DNA from: Nibribacter roseus
GTDB lineage: Bacteria > Bacteroidota > Bacteroidia > Cytophagales > Hymenobacteraceae
NCBI RefSeq assembly: GCF_042662225.1
Contig: NZ_JBHSYQ010000001.1
Location: 62,001 to 126,000 of the forward strand
Direction: 5' to 3'
Length of the DNA: 64,000 nucleotides
Shown: positions 7,371 to 17,096 of the stretch, piece after piece
Numbering within the stretch: the first letter of the stretch is position 1
How the letters are laid out: each line of letters starts with the position of its first letter
Notes under the pieces: model-generated
What the model saw: the letters and a program-made list of their open reading frames with translations, nothing else
Told to the model about the DNA's origin: nothing
Database searches by the model: none
Translations under genes and position numbers: made by a program

Positions 7371-9125
7371 CTACGCCTTCAGGCGCACATCAATCTGCAG
7401 TTCGTCCAGTTGCTTCTGGTCTATAGGCGAAGGAGCGTCAATCATCACATCACGGCCCGAGTTATTTTTCGGGAAGGCGATATAGTCACGGATAGAATCA
7501 GCCCCACCAAATAAAGAGCATAGACGGTCAAATCCGAACGCAATTCCACCGTGCGGAGGCGCACCATACTCAAAGGCATCCAGTAAGAAGCCGAACTGCG
7601 CCTGTGCTTCTTCGGGCGAGAAGCCCAATAGATCAAACATGCGAGACTGCACACCGCGGTCATGGATACGGATAGATCCTCCGCCTACTTCCACACCATT
7701 AATTACCATGTCATAGGCATTGGCGCGCACGGCTCCAGGGTTGGTGTCAATCAGTTCCATGTCCTCAGGCTTAGGCGAGGTGAACGGGTGGTGCATAGCG
7801 TGGTAGCGACCGCTTTCCTCGTCCCACTCCAATAGCGGGAAGTCCAGCACCCAAAGGGTAGAGAACGTGTCTTTGTCTCTTAGGCCAAGGCGAGTGCCCA
7901 TCTCCAGTCTAAGCTCGTTCAAGGCTTTTCTTGTTTTATCAGTACCACCAGCCAATACAAGAAGCAAGTCTCCAGGTTTGGCGTCAAAGGCATGGGCCCA
8001 TTGCTGTAAATTTTCTGGTGAGTAGAATTTGTCTACGCTCGATTTCACGCTGCCGTCTTCCTGCACGCGGGCGTATACCAAACCAGTTGCGCCTACCTGC
8101 GGACGCTTCACGAAGTCAGTGAGTTCATCTAGTTGCTTACGGGTGAAGTGGGCGCTGCCGCTGGCGTTAATGCCCACTACCAGTTCAGCATCATCAAACA
8201 CTTTAAAGCCTTTGTTCTTTACTAGGTCATTCAGCTCCACAAACTGCATTCCGAAGCGGGTGTCTGGTTTGTCTGAACCATAAAGGCGCATGGCATCGGC
8301 GTATTCCATGCGCGGGAAATCAGGCAGTTCAATGCCTTTTACGGTGCGGAACAGGTGCTTCACCAGGCCTTCAAAGGTATTCAGAATATCTTCCTGTGTC
8401 ACGAAGGAAAGCTCGCAGTCAATCTGGGTAAACTCCGGCTGACGGTCGGCGCGCAGGTCTTCGTCCCGGAAGCATTTCACAATCTGGAAATACTTGTCAA
8501 AGCCAGACACCATCAAGAGCTGCTTGAACGTCTGCGGAGACTGTGGCAAGGCATAAAACTCGCCGGGGTTCATGCGGCTCGGCACCACAAAGTCGCGGGC
8601 ACCCTCGGGGGTAGATTTAATCAACACCGGCGTCTCTACCTCAATAAAGCCTTGGCCGTCCAGATAAGAACGGGTTTGCTGCGCCATGCGGTGACGCAGC
8701 TCCAGGCTCTTGCGGACCGGCGAGCGGCGCAAATCCAGGTAGCGGTATTTCATGCGCAGGTCATCGCCGCCGTCGGTCTCGTCCTCAATCAGGAACGGAG
8801 GCAACTTGGCAGGGTTCAATACCTCCAGCGCGGTTACTTTTATTTCAATGTCGCCGGTGGCGATTTTATCGTTCTTCGACTCGCGCTCAATTACGGTGCC
8901 GGTGGCCTTTATCACGAACTCGCGGCCCAGGGTGCGGGCGGTCTCCAGCACCTTAGCTTCGGTCACGCCCTCTTCCAGGCTCAGCTGCGTGATGCCATAG
9001 CGGTCCCGGAGGTCAATCCAAAGCATGCCGCCTTTGTCGCGTGATTTCTGTACCCAACCGGTCAGGGTCACTTCCTGACCAACATTCTCGAGGCGCAATT
9101 CGCCGCAGGTGTGTGAACGAAGCAT
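7371..9125 (-). CDS. aspS: aspartate--tRNA ligase
   Basis: Class II aminoacyl-tRNA synthetase that charges tRNA-Asp; 584 aa, the usual bacterial length. An N-terminal OB-fold anticodon-binding domain (about 1-105; LTGWVQKSRDKGGMLWIDLRD) is followed by the catalytic domain. Motif 2 lies near residues 219-237 (FRDEDLRADRQPEFTQIDCE) and motif 3 near 530-540 (GIAFGFDRL). The bacterial insertion domain lies between them. ATG at 9125 begins MLRSHTCGELR. Single-gene unit with its own terminator and a TACCTTTG -7 box 28 bp upstream. Confidence 0.98.
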   Translation of the reverse strand: MLRSHTCGELRLENVGQEVTLTGWVQKSRDKGGMLWIDLRDRYGITQLSLEEGVTEAKVLETARTLGREFVIKATGTVIERESKNDKIATGDIEIKVTALEVLNPAKLPPFLIEDETDGGDDLRMKYRYLDLRRSPVRKSLELRHRMAQQTRSYLDGQGFIEVETPVLIKSTPEGARDFVVPSRMNPGEFYALPQSPQTFKQLLMVSGFDKYFQIVKCFRDEDLRADRQPEFTQIDCELSFVTQEDILNTFEGLVKHLFRTVKGIELPDFPRMEYADAMRLYGSDKPDTRFGMQFVELNDLVKNKGFKVFDDAELVVGINASGSAHFTRKQLDELTDFVKRPQVGATGLVYARVQEDGSVKSSVDKFYSPENLQQWAHAFDAKPGDLLLVLAGGTDKTRKALNELRLEMGTRLGLRDKDTFSTLWVLDFPLLEWDEESGRYHAMHHPFTSPKPEDMELIDTNPGAVRANAYDMVINGVEVGGGSIRIHDRGVQSRMFDLLGFSPEEAQAQFGFLLDAFEYGAPPHGGIAFGFDRLCSLFGGADSIRDYIAFPKNNSGRDVMIDAPSPIDQKQLDELQIDVRLKA

Positions 9126-9152
9126 TGTATCTGTTCTTTAAAAACTAAGCCG

Positions 9153-9160
9153 CAAAGGTA
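9153..9160 (-). promoter_or_regulatory. -7 element for aspS
   Basis: TACCTTTG on the minus strand matches the Bacteroidota TAnnTTTG -7 consensus, 28 bp before the aspS ATG. No clear TTG -33 element is seen at the expected distance. Confidence 0.5.
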
Positions 9161-9187
9161 CTAATTGTTTGCTTAGTTGGTGAAATG

Positions 9188-9226
9188 CGTTTCGGGGCTG
9201 TTTTTTATAAAACAGGCCCAAAACAG
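9188..9226. repeat. dispersed palindrome, copy 6
   Basis: CGTTTCGGGGCTGTTTT pairs with AAAACAGGCCCAAAACAG, a well-conserved copy. It lies upstream of aspS. Confidence 0.8.
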
Positions 9227-9467
9227 GTAACAGTTTGAAAATAAATTAAATAATACTTGCTTTGAATATAGAAGAAAGCTATGTTTAAGCCTATACCCAT
9301 ATATCTACTCCAATATTAGTAGCTCCTCCGTTGCCACCCTTTGGCAAAAATATGCTCAACGGTCCTTATGGTTGAGAATTTAATTATCAATTAGAATTAG
9401 CCCTGCTGGCCTTGCGCCACGAATGGGAGTATATTCTTGAATTATATACACTTAAATATGAATATCT
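9227..9467. other. AT-rich intergenic region
   Basis: About 240 bp without a credible gene, ending at the start of the small exported protein. It probably carries that gene's promoter, but no clear consensus is seen. Confidence 0.5.
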
Positions 9468-9875
9468 ATGAAAATTCCATTCTCCATTTTGGTATTGGCG
9501 TATCTGCTGATAAGTAACAAAGCTTTTGCGTAAGATACCTTGTCTGTTGCCCCAAAACAGCTGCCGCAGGTTATCTTGGCAAAGCTAGACCATGAAGTTT
9601 CTCTTAGCGCCGAACAAGAAGATAAAGTGCTTGCCCTGCTGCAAGAGAGGTCAGAGAAATTCAGCCAGATACAGAAGAACGCTGGTGCTAAAAAACTTGC
9701 CAAGGCAGATTTCAGGCAAGTCAACGAGCAGGCCTTTAGTAAGTTGCAGTCGGTTCTGTCTCCAGAACAGTTTGCTAAGGTGAAAGTTCTCCGCCAGGAA
9801 AGCCAACGGCAGAAGGCGGCCTATAAAGAGGAAGATATCTACAAGACCCTCCAAGACATAGAGCTGGACTTTTAA
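9468..9875 (+). pseudogene. small exported helical protein interrupted by a nonsense codon
   Basis: ATG at 9468 encodes a good signal peptide, MKIPFSILVLAYLLISNKAFA. The next codon, 22, is TAA (9531-9533), exactly where a mature protein usually begins with Gln (CAA). The same frame then continues for 113 codons to 9875, rich in Lys, Glu, Gln and Leu. It contains VSLSAEQEDKVLALLQ and LSPEQFAKVKVLRQE, resembling the LTPEQ-type repeats of Spy/CpxP-like periplasmic proteins. A single C-to-T change explains the interruption. The intact gene at 47512 has the same architecture. Readthrough or an internal TTG start at 9540 cannot be excluded, but that start would lack the export signal. Confidence 0.7.
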
Positions 9876-9980
9876 CTCTAGGCTCTATCAGCTATTTGTC
9901 TCCTTTTGGGGAAATTGCACCAAGCTCTTTGAATTATTCTATACCTCATATATTTTATTCATCCTTAAATCCCCTACTTT

Positions 9981-10511
9981 ATGAAAAGAATCTATTATTT
10001 ACTGATAATGCTCCTTGCGGTGTCTTTCACGGCCTGCGAAGAAGACGAAGACTCCCCAACCCAAACAGGAAGCGGTACCATGGTGGCCAAGGTAAACGGT
10101 AAGCCATGGCGGCACAACGGCGGCGGCGGGGTCATGGGCGGCGGGGCAGTGCATGTAGCCTATAACCCGGCAACCGGTTTTTTTACTATTGGTGGAATTC
10201 GTGATGACGATGAAGGCAGGAGTTCAATAGACTTAAGAATTGTAAGTGTTAAGCAGACGGGAGAATATGTGCTGAGAGATGAGGCTAATGGCACTTATGG
10301 GAGCTTACGTGTCAACAAAGAAAGGATCGGCCCCAAATACTACTTCACCGCTGCTGCCAGCCCTGGCAGGGTTACCATCACCAAATTGGACGGCGCTAAC
10401 AAGATCATCTCCGGCACCTTCTCCTTCCGGGCGCAGACGGAACCTGATGAGAATGGCGGAGCAGAGACCGTAGAGGTGACAGAGGGCTGGTTTGACGTGA
10501 AGTATAGGTAA
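9981..10511 (+). CDS. DUF6252-like lipoprotein, paralog A
   Basis: Protein of 176 aa with a lipoprotein signal peptide; the lipobox ends at Cys19 (MLLAVSFTAC), followed by an acidic tether EEDEDSPTQ. The mature domain starts with the phrase MVAKVNGKPWRHN and ends with ITKLDGANKIISGTFSFRAQ and VEVTEGWFDVKY. This pattern fits small beta-rich Bacteroidota lipoproteins such as DUF6252. The assignment is tentative and the function unknown. A paralog lies at 17097. The region after the stop holds a perfect 20-bp palindrome. Confidence 0.75.
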   Translation: MKRIYYLLIMLLAVSFTACEEDEDSPTQTGSGTMVAKVNGKPWRHNGGGGVMGGGAVHVAYNPATGFFTIGGIRDDDEGRSSIDLRIVSVKQTGEYVLRDEANGTYGSLRVNKERIGPKYYFTAAASPGRVTITKLDGANKIISGTFSFRAQTEPDENGGAETVEVTEGWFDVKYR

Positions 10512-10550
10512 AAGCAGAAAGCTTTTATAAAAATCTTTACCCCCATACTT

Positions 10551-10570
10551 CCTCAACTTTAAAGTTGAGG
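10551..10570. repeat. perfect 20-bp palindrome
   Basis: CCTCAACTTTAAAGTTGAGG is self-complementary. It lies 40 bp after paralog A and 44 bp before the lipase-like gene. There is no T tract, so termination is uncertain. Confidence 0.6.
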
Positions 10571-10613
10571 CGAATCTATCCCGCATAATTATTTAGCAAA
10601 TAAACTTTATTCT

Positions 10614-13600
10614 ATGAAAAATCAAATACCCTTTTTCAAAGGGCTGGCAGCGCTTTGCGTTTTGCTAACCTTTCTGGTTCCCAGCCTACGGGCCCAAACT
10701 ACGGTTACAATCAGCCCAGGAGCCAACTGGACGGACGTGATGCTCTATACCTAAACACGGTTAACTACTCCACCTACGCATACCTCAACGCCCACGCCTG
10801 GACCCACTCCTTGGGCAACAGTTATATGAGAACGCTATTTAAGTTCAACCTTGAAAGCATACCTGTGGGGGCAACCATACAAAGTGCTACGCTTCACCTC
10901 TACAGCGATCCAAATTCTTATGGCGTGTTGTCAAACCAACAGATAAGCGGCTCCAACGCCGTGTACTTTGAGAAAGTGACTGCTAATTGGACTGAGAGCA
11001 CGGTAATCTGGAACAACCAGCCCGCCACCACCACCGCAGGCAGAATCTGGCAGGGCCCGTCTACTTCCACCACCGAGAACATACAGGTAAACCTCAGCTC
11101 TTTTGTGCAGGAGTGGGTGAACAACCCCTCCGCCAACTACGGCCTAATGATGAAGCTGGAGAACGAGCAGTACTACCGCGCCCGCAACTACGCCAGCGAA
11201 GACCATACCAACGCGGCCATAAGGCCAAAGCTGGTTATTACATATAGTACGCCCTTTGCCTCTACCGCTCCCATTGGCTCTTACCACAGAATGGCCGACA
11301 GCCTTTTGCACCACCTGGACAAAAGCGGCGTAACTACCGGCATCTTATATGACCGGGTAATGCCGCTGGCCGGGCTGCACACTTTCAATGAGTTCCAGCC
11401 CGATACCAGCGCCAGACCCCATTTTCTGCAAGGTTACAGAGAAATGTTCAGAGCCGCATATGACACCACCAGCTGGCTACGACCTGAAGAAGTGAGAGAT
11501 GCCGCCGCCGGGGTGAAAGAACAGAATAAAGTACCTATTGCCCTGGGTAATTTCCAGTTTAACGTAATAGACACCCTTGCTCTTGATTTAGGTCTCATAC
11601 AGGAGATAGACAGCATGTACTATGACGTGCCTAACCGGCCCCGGCACCCTTTCCTGACCAAGTCTGTTTTTCTGGCCAGCCCTTTGGCAGACAGCACCGC
11701 TGGCCTTACGGTCACCTATGATTTCTCGTCTGCCCTCACTTTTAATAAATCTGATAAGACCATTACCTCCCTACAGGTAGACTTTGGCAATGGGGCGGGG
11801 CTGGTGCCGGTGGGCCTTACGGGCACCGCCACCATTACCTACGCCAGCCCTGGTTGGAAGATACTTAAGTTTGTGGCTGGCTTCAGCAACGGGCCTAGCA
11901 CCACCACCTTTGCGGTGCTTAAAGTAAGGCCTGATCCAGTCCCTTCGCCTCTGGGGTTGTGTGAATCAAATGTAACATCCATCTGGAGCGCTTTGCCATT
12001 TCAGGGGTATCAAAATGAGGCTATGCCCACCACCGGAAAAGGGGAGTTAAAAGTATTCTATGGGGCAGGTACTTGTGACAACAAAATAAGAAAACCCATT
12101 ATTGTGGTAGACGGATTTGATGCACTGGACAAAGAAGATGCCGATGATATTTATGATGAACGCCTAAATAAAGAAGATGCAAATGGGAGAAAGTTTGCAG
12201 AGACATTAAGAAACCAGGGGTTTGACATCATCATCCTGAATTTCCCTACCTATACCCATCCGGCTACAGGTGAAATAAGATACGGCGGGGGCGACTACAT
12301 TGAGCGTAATGCCAGAATATTGATGCATTTGATTGATACAGTTAATACAGCCAAGGAAGGAAATGAAGATTTGATAATCATTGGGCCCAGCATGGGCGGC
12401 TTAATAAGCCAGTATGCTTTGGCTTATATGGAGCAGCATTATATGACCCACAACACAAAACTGTGGGTGTCTTTTGATTCTCCGCATAAAGGGGCTAATG
12501 TGCCGTTGGGAGATCAGATTTTCCTTGATTTCTTTGCAAAAGAAGCTGGTAGTGATGCTGCGGAGGAGGCTCGCGACAAGAGAATAAACTCACCTGCCGC
12601 CAAGCAGATGCTCAGATATCATTACTTGCCTAATACTTATACAGATTATTTTCAAAGGTTCTATAATAGCTTAAACTTATTAGGGTTTCCGAACGGGGAT
12701 ATTGGAGAAGAGGAAGATTTCAGGAAAATAGCCTTAGTCAACGGAAGTTTGGGTGGTATAGAGGTCAACGCCCCTTGCCAGAAAGGTTTTACTTTGGATG
12801 TGCGCCAAGTTACAAAAGTTAACTTGATACTATTTAAGATACATTGGAAAACAGTAACAATTGGTTCGGCGCGCATGTACTTTTCTCCGAGTTATGGCAA
12901 TTCTTGTACTGTGTTTGAGGGAAGCCTTTGGGGTAACAGTAGGACAACTGTCATGCATTCGCTCCCAGGGTCTTCCGGTTATGATGTAGCACCGGGTGGA
13001 ACATATAACACTCAGCAGCAAATAGTAGATGAAACTAGAAGGGATAATTCTGGTATCCAAGGGCCTTTTTGGCCTTTCAGGTTTGAACCTGATTTCTATT
13101 CTTTAGTTCCAACCCACAGCTTCATCAACACAAAAAGTGCTTTGGCTTTTTCCGGCTCCAATATTAATCTTTCCGAAAATATAAGCACACGAAATTTAAC
13201 TTGTACCGGCGAGACACCTTTTGACAGCTACTTCGGGCAAGTGAGTGAAAACACGGAACACGTGGCCATTTGGCCAGAGGCAGGTGACTGGTTGGCCAGT
13301 TGGATAATGGGTGCAGAGCAGCCTTCTAGTGTGGTAAATACACTTTATAATATTACAGGTGCAGATGATCTTTGCACTAACCAACAAGCAACTTATACCA
13401 TTAGTAATTCCAGTAATGCCACGGTAGTATGGGGTGCTTTGCCTGCTGGTGTATCTTTTGTGTCCTCTTCCGGCAACTCTATCACTGTGCAAGTGGCTTC
13501 TTCCGCCACATTTCCATTGATCTTAAAGGCGGAGGTTACCGTTAACGGTTGCACCTACTATACCACAAAGACCATCAATCTTACCGAACCACCCGCGTTT

Positions 13601-14104
13601 CAGATGTTCGGGATGAGCCAGGACGGGGTGTGCGGTGACTCTGAGTACACCATATCGGCCCCTTTAGACCCCACCTGGACGTATGATTGGCAAGTACTAA
13701 GTGGCGGGTACATCTCTGGAGACAACGTAAACTCCGTAACTGTGCAGACGGATCCTTACTACGGCTACCCCGCAATTTTCAAGGTGAGGGTTTTGGTCAC
13801 CAACGCATGTGGCGGAGAGAAGTTAGTGGAGCAGGAGGTCATGATCAATGATTGCAACGAGTGGATGATGGCTTACCCCAACCCAACTGAAGAGGAGTTC
13901 ACCGTTTCCGTTGAGCCAGGCGGCACGGAGACGGCCACCATTGATCTCTACAACAGCCAGGGCAGGAAAGTGCGCAGCCTCCAGGCCGTGAATGGCCAAG
14001 CTAAAGTAAAGGTAAACGTGAGGGACCTGCCAAGGGGCAATTACTTCCTGCACGTAATCCAGAATGGCAAGTCCAGACAGCAGCAGGTCATCATAGGCAG
14101 GTGA
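10614..14104 (+). CDS. T9SS-secreted DNRLRE / lipase-like protein, frameshifted near the N-terminus
   Basis: The ATG at 10614 starts a signal peptide (MKNQIPFFKGLAALCVLLTF, ending LRAQ) and continues TTVTISPGANWTD before a TAA at 10752-10754. The rest of the protein, over 1100 codons, is in another frame that is open from 10655 to 14104. The sense resumes as GRDALYLNTVN, as expected for a DNRLRE (CBM96-like) domain, so one base seems to be missing near 10727-10734. After that domain comes an alpha/beta hydrolase: KPIIVVDGFDA, then the nucleophile elbow GPSMGG with its Ser codon at 12389-12391. Ig/PKD-like segments and a T9SS type A sorting domain (AYPNPTEEEFTVSV to the end) follow. It is likely a surface or secreted esterase. 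Without the frameshift the product would be about 1160 aa. Confidence 0.75.
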
Positions 14105-14139
14105 TGTTACTCTTACAAAAACATTCTAAATAGGTTGTG

Positions 14140-14175
14140 CAGCCCCAGAGCGGTTTTTCGTTCTGGGGCTGTTTT
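14140..14175 (+). terminator. terminator after the lipase-like gene
   Basis: CAGCCCCAGAGCG (14140-14152) pairs with CGTTCTGGGGCTG (14159-14171) with one G-U pair, followed by TTTT. The 3' arm doubles as the 5' arm of palindrome copy 7. Confidence 0.85.
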
Positions 14176-14196
14176 CTGAAAAAGAGGCCGAAAATG
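14159..14196. repeat. dispersed palindrome, copy 7
   Basis: CGTTCTGGGGCTGTTTTC pairs with AAAAAGAGGCCGAAAATG. It overlaps the terminator at 14140. Confidence 0.7.
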
Positions 14197-14237
14197 AAAA
14201 GCTTTCCTGTCGCTCAAGTTGCTGTTCGCTCAAAGTA

Positions 14238-14280
14238 CGAAAGTGTTCGGATTTGTGACGTTTGGTGTTCGAAAGTGAAC
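14238..14280. promoter_or_regulatory. possible operator: paired CGAAAGTG motifs
   Basis: CGAAAGTGTTCG (14238-14249) and GTTCGAAAGTGAAC (14267-14280) are two small inverted repeats sharing CGAAAGTG. The shared octamers are exactly 32 bp apart, about three helical turns. They lie 150 bp upstream of the beta-barrel gene. Function is inferred only from the arrangement. Confidence 0.4.
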
Positions 14281-14429
14281 AATAATTGCACAGGTTGTGG
14301 TGTAAAATGTTGATAGATAATGTATTGCAAATATTGGCATAACGATTGTCTACGGTAACAGTCTCCAGTTCAGGAGTGAAAGAATTTTGACTGTAAATCA
14401 ATTGCGCCTATTTGCCTACCTATTCCGCT

Positions 14430-16904
14430 ATGAATCTATCTAAACTCATTTCAGTTCTTACTTTTCTGTTGCTCTTTTCTATAGGAGCTTCTTACGCCCA
14501 GCAACCAGCCCGCTATGACTTGAAAGGCGTGGTGAAGGGCGCCAAAGGTGAGCCGCTGCTGGCTGCCAATCTCCAGCTGGTTAAAAATGCTGACCAGACG
14601 CTCGTGAAGGTGGAGGTGTCCGGAGAAGACGGTTCATTTCTCTTCAGCGGCATTCCGGCCGGAGAATACAAGCTCATGGCCACCCACTATGACTACGCCA
14701 CCTACACATCGGCACCCATCACTTTGAACAGTAATTTGAACCTGGGTGATGTGGTATTGCCGGAGCGGGCGGTGGCTTTACAGGAAGTGAAGATTGAGGC
14801 GCAGAAGCCGTTTGTGGAGCAGCATTTCGACAAAACCGTGCTGAACGTGGAGAACAGCATTACCGCCGCCGGAAGCACGGTCCTGGAGGTGCTAGAGAAA
14901 GCACCGGGCCTGGCCGTGGACCAGAACGATAACATCAGCATGCGCGGAAAAACCGGCGTTATGGTCATGATCAACGGCAAACGTCAACCTATGTCAGGTT
15001 CAGAGCTGGCTACCCTGCTGCGGAGCCTCAATGCCAATGACGTGGCTACCATAGACCTGATTACGAACCCATCGGCGAAGTATGACGCCGCCGGAAACGC
15101 CGGAATCATTGACATCAGGTTGAAGAAAGACAGCAGGCAGGGCACCAACGGCAGTATTTCTACTTCAGTGGGGCACGGCGAGTTGCCCAAAATCAACCAA
15201 GGGCTGCAGCTAAACCATAGGGCCAGGAACCTGAACGTATTTGGGTCTTATAACTACGTGCACCGCAAAGACTTTAATAAGCTAGACCTTTACCGCGAAT
15301 TTTTTACCCAGAATGAGGCAAGAACGCTGCAAGGCATCAACAACCAGCAGAACTACTTTCAGCACCAAGTCAACAGCCATAACGGACGCTTGGGCTTCGA
15401 CCTGAACCTGTCGCCCAAAACCATTATAGGCGTAGTGGGCAACGGCATCTTCACCGACATCAACCGCAATTCTGAAAACCAGTCTATGTTTTATGACGGG
15501 CAGCGGGCGTATGACCAAACCACTACCACCAACTCCCAGAACGGCACCAACCGCAACACGCAGTCGGTGAACTTCAACGTGAAGCACACCATTGACAGCA
15601 CCGGCAGAGAAATAACCGCTGATGTGGACTATGCCGCGTTCCAGTCTGGTGACCTCCAGAATTTCCGGACGCAGTACCTTGACGCAGACCCTGCCCGCCC
15701 CGATTTTCTGCTCCACGGCGACCTGAACGGGAGATTGACCATAAAGTCAGCGAAGATAGATTACGCGCAGCCGCTCAGAGCCATTGAAGCCAATCTGGAA
15801 GCCGGATTGAAAAGCAGTTTGGTGAACGCCAACAACCGTCTACATTTCTATGACCGCTCTAACGGGGGCAACGTGTTTGACACCAACCGGAGCAACCATT
15901 TCCTCTATGAGGAGAACATAAATGCTGCTTACGTGAACATGAACAAGAAATGGCAGCAGGTAAGCCTGCAACTGGGCTTGCGCGTAGAAAACACCATTGC
16001 CAAAGGAGAACAGGTGGCCGAGTATGCCCAAGTGAACGGGGAACGTTCGTTTAGCCGCAACTATACCCAACTGTTCCCGAGTGCGTTTGTTGGATACACC
16101 CTGAACCAAACCCATGATGTGGGGCTATCTTTGAGCCGCCGCATTGACCGGCCTACCTATAACCAGCTGAACCCGTTTGTGTACTTTATAGACCTCAGTA
16201 CCAAGTCATCGGGCAACCCGTTCCTGCTGCCCCAAATGACCTACTCGTTTGAGTTCACCCACACGTTTAAGCAGAAGTACATCACCAAGCTGAGCTACAG
16301 CCGCACCTCTGATGTCATAATCTCCGTCTTATCACCGGAGCCAAATTCAAATCAAGAGCAGATTCCAGTGGTCATTCAGCAAGACCGCAACCTGGCACAG
16401 TTTCATTACTACGGCGCTAATTTCTCGGTACCGGTACAGGTGGCGAGGTGGTTCACCAGCACCAACAACGTTGAAATGTATTACGGTTTGTACCAAGGCA
16501 ATCTGGCCAATACCAATCTTCGGAACGGCCGACCTACGTTCAGCATCAACTCTAATAACGCCTTTAAACTGGGGAATGACTGGAGTGCCGAGGTCATAGG
16601 CATTTACCGCGCCCGCGAGATTTATGGTTTCTTAGACGTGCAGCCGGTTCGGTTCCTGACGCTGGGCGTGCAGAAGCAGTTCCTAGACAAGAAAGCCAAT
16701 CTGAAACTAAGCGTGGCCGATATCTTCTACTCAAACAAAATACGCGCCACCACCGCCCTCACCGGCTACTCAGAACGCTTTTACCAACGCCGAGACACCC
16801 GCGTGGCCACCCTCAGCTTCACCTACCGCTTCGGCGGCAAAGAAGTAGCCCCCAGCAGAAGACGCACCGGCGGCGCTGAGGAGGAGAAACGCAGAGCTGG
16901 GTAA
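14430..16904 (+). CDS. outer-membrane beta-barrel protein with carboxypeptidase-like domain
   Basis: Protein of 824 aa starting at the ATG at 14430, which begins the signal peptide MNLSKLISVLTFLLLFSIGA (cleaved after SYAQ). Residues about 25-115 form a carboxypeptidase D-like regulatory beta-sandwich (YDLKGVVKGAKGEPLLAANL). A plug-like region follows, with VLEVLEKAPGLAVDQNDNIS and ITNPSAKYDAAGNAGIIDI, typical of the OMP_b-brl_3 family of TonB-receptor relatives. The rest is a large beta-barrel ending RDTRVATLSFTYRFGGKE plus a short basic tail. The substrate is unknown. Paired operator-like repeats lie upstream. Confidence 0.88.
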   Translation: MNLSKLISVLTFLLLFSIGASYAQQPARYDLKGVVKGAKGEPLLAANLQLVKNADQTLVKVEVSGEDGSFLFSGIPAGEYKLMATHYDYATYTSAPITLNSNLNLGDVVLPERAVALQEVKIEAQKPFVEQHFDKTVLNVENSITAAGSTVLEVLEKAPGLAVDQNDNISMRGKTGVMVMINGKRQPMSGSELATLLRSLNANDVATIDLITNPSAKYDAAGNAGIIDIRLKKDSRQGTNGSISTSVGHGELPKINQGLQLNHRARNLNVFGSYNYVHRKDFNKLDLYREFFTQNEARTLQGINNQQNYFQHQVNSHNGRLGFDLNLSPKTIIGVVGNGIFTDINRNSENQSMFYDGQRAYDQTTTTNSQNGTNRNTQSVNFNVKHTIDSTGREITADVDYAAFQSGDLQNFRTQYLDADPARPDFLLHGDLNGRLTIKSAKIDYAQPLRAIEANLEAGLKSSLVNANNRLHFYDRSNGGNVFDTNRSNHFLYEENINAAYVNMNKKWQQVSLQLGLRVENTIAKGEQVAEYAQVNGERSFSRNYTQLFPSAFVGYTLNQTHDVGLSLSRRIDRPTYNQLNPFVYFIDLSTKSSGNPFLLPQMTYSFEFTHTFKQKYITKLSYSRTSDVIISVLSPEPNSNQEQIPVVIQQDRNLAQFHYYGANFSVPVQVARWFTSTNNVEMYYGLYQGNLANTNLRNGRPTFSINSNNAFKLGNDWSAEVIGIYRAREIYGFLDVQPVRFLTLGVQKQFLDKKANLKLSVADIFYSNKIRATTALTGYSERFYQRRDTRVATLSFTYRFGGKEVAPSRRRTGGAEEEKRRAG

Positions 16905-16934
16905 TTTTGAGAGAAGTGAAGTTTATTTTGACAG

Positions 16935-16972
16935 CAGCCCCGAAATGCGAAAGCGTTTTGGGGCTGTTTTTT
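16935..16972 (+). terminator. terminator of the beta-barrel gene
   Basis: CAGCCCCGAAA pairs with TTTTGGGGCTG, followed by six T residues. The 3' arm is shared with palindrome copy 8. Confidence 0.85.
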
Positions 16973-16992
16973 GGAAGGTAGGCTGAAAACAG
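16954..16992. repeat. dispersed palindrome, copy 8
   Basis: CGTTTTGGGGCTGTTTTTTG pairs with AGGCTGAAAACAG. It is merged with the terminator at 16935. Confidence 0.7.
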
Positions 16993-17096
16993 CCCTTGTT
17001 GATAAATTCAACTATTATGCAACATGCTCATTTATAATTAATTGCTTTCGGTTAGAAAATGTCTAACTTGTCATTAAGGCCAAACTATTCAATACC

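Noticed and set aside
8355..9044. 229-codon plus-strand frame opposite aspS
   Set aside because: Exact antisense shadow of a conserved synthetase; the translation is low-complexity and matches no family.
10655..14104. The lipase-like gene starting at the TTG at 10655
   Set aside because: This start has no signal peptide although the protein carries a T9SS sorting domain; the other frame supplies one.
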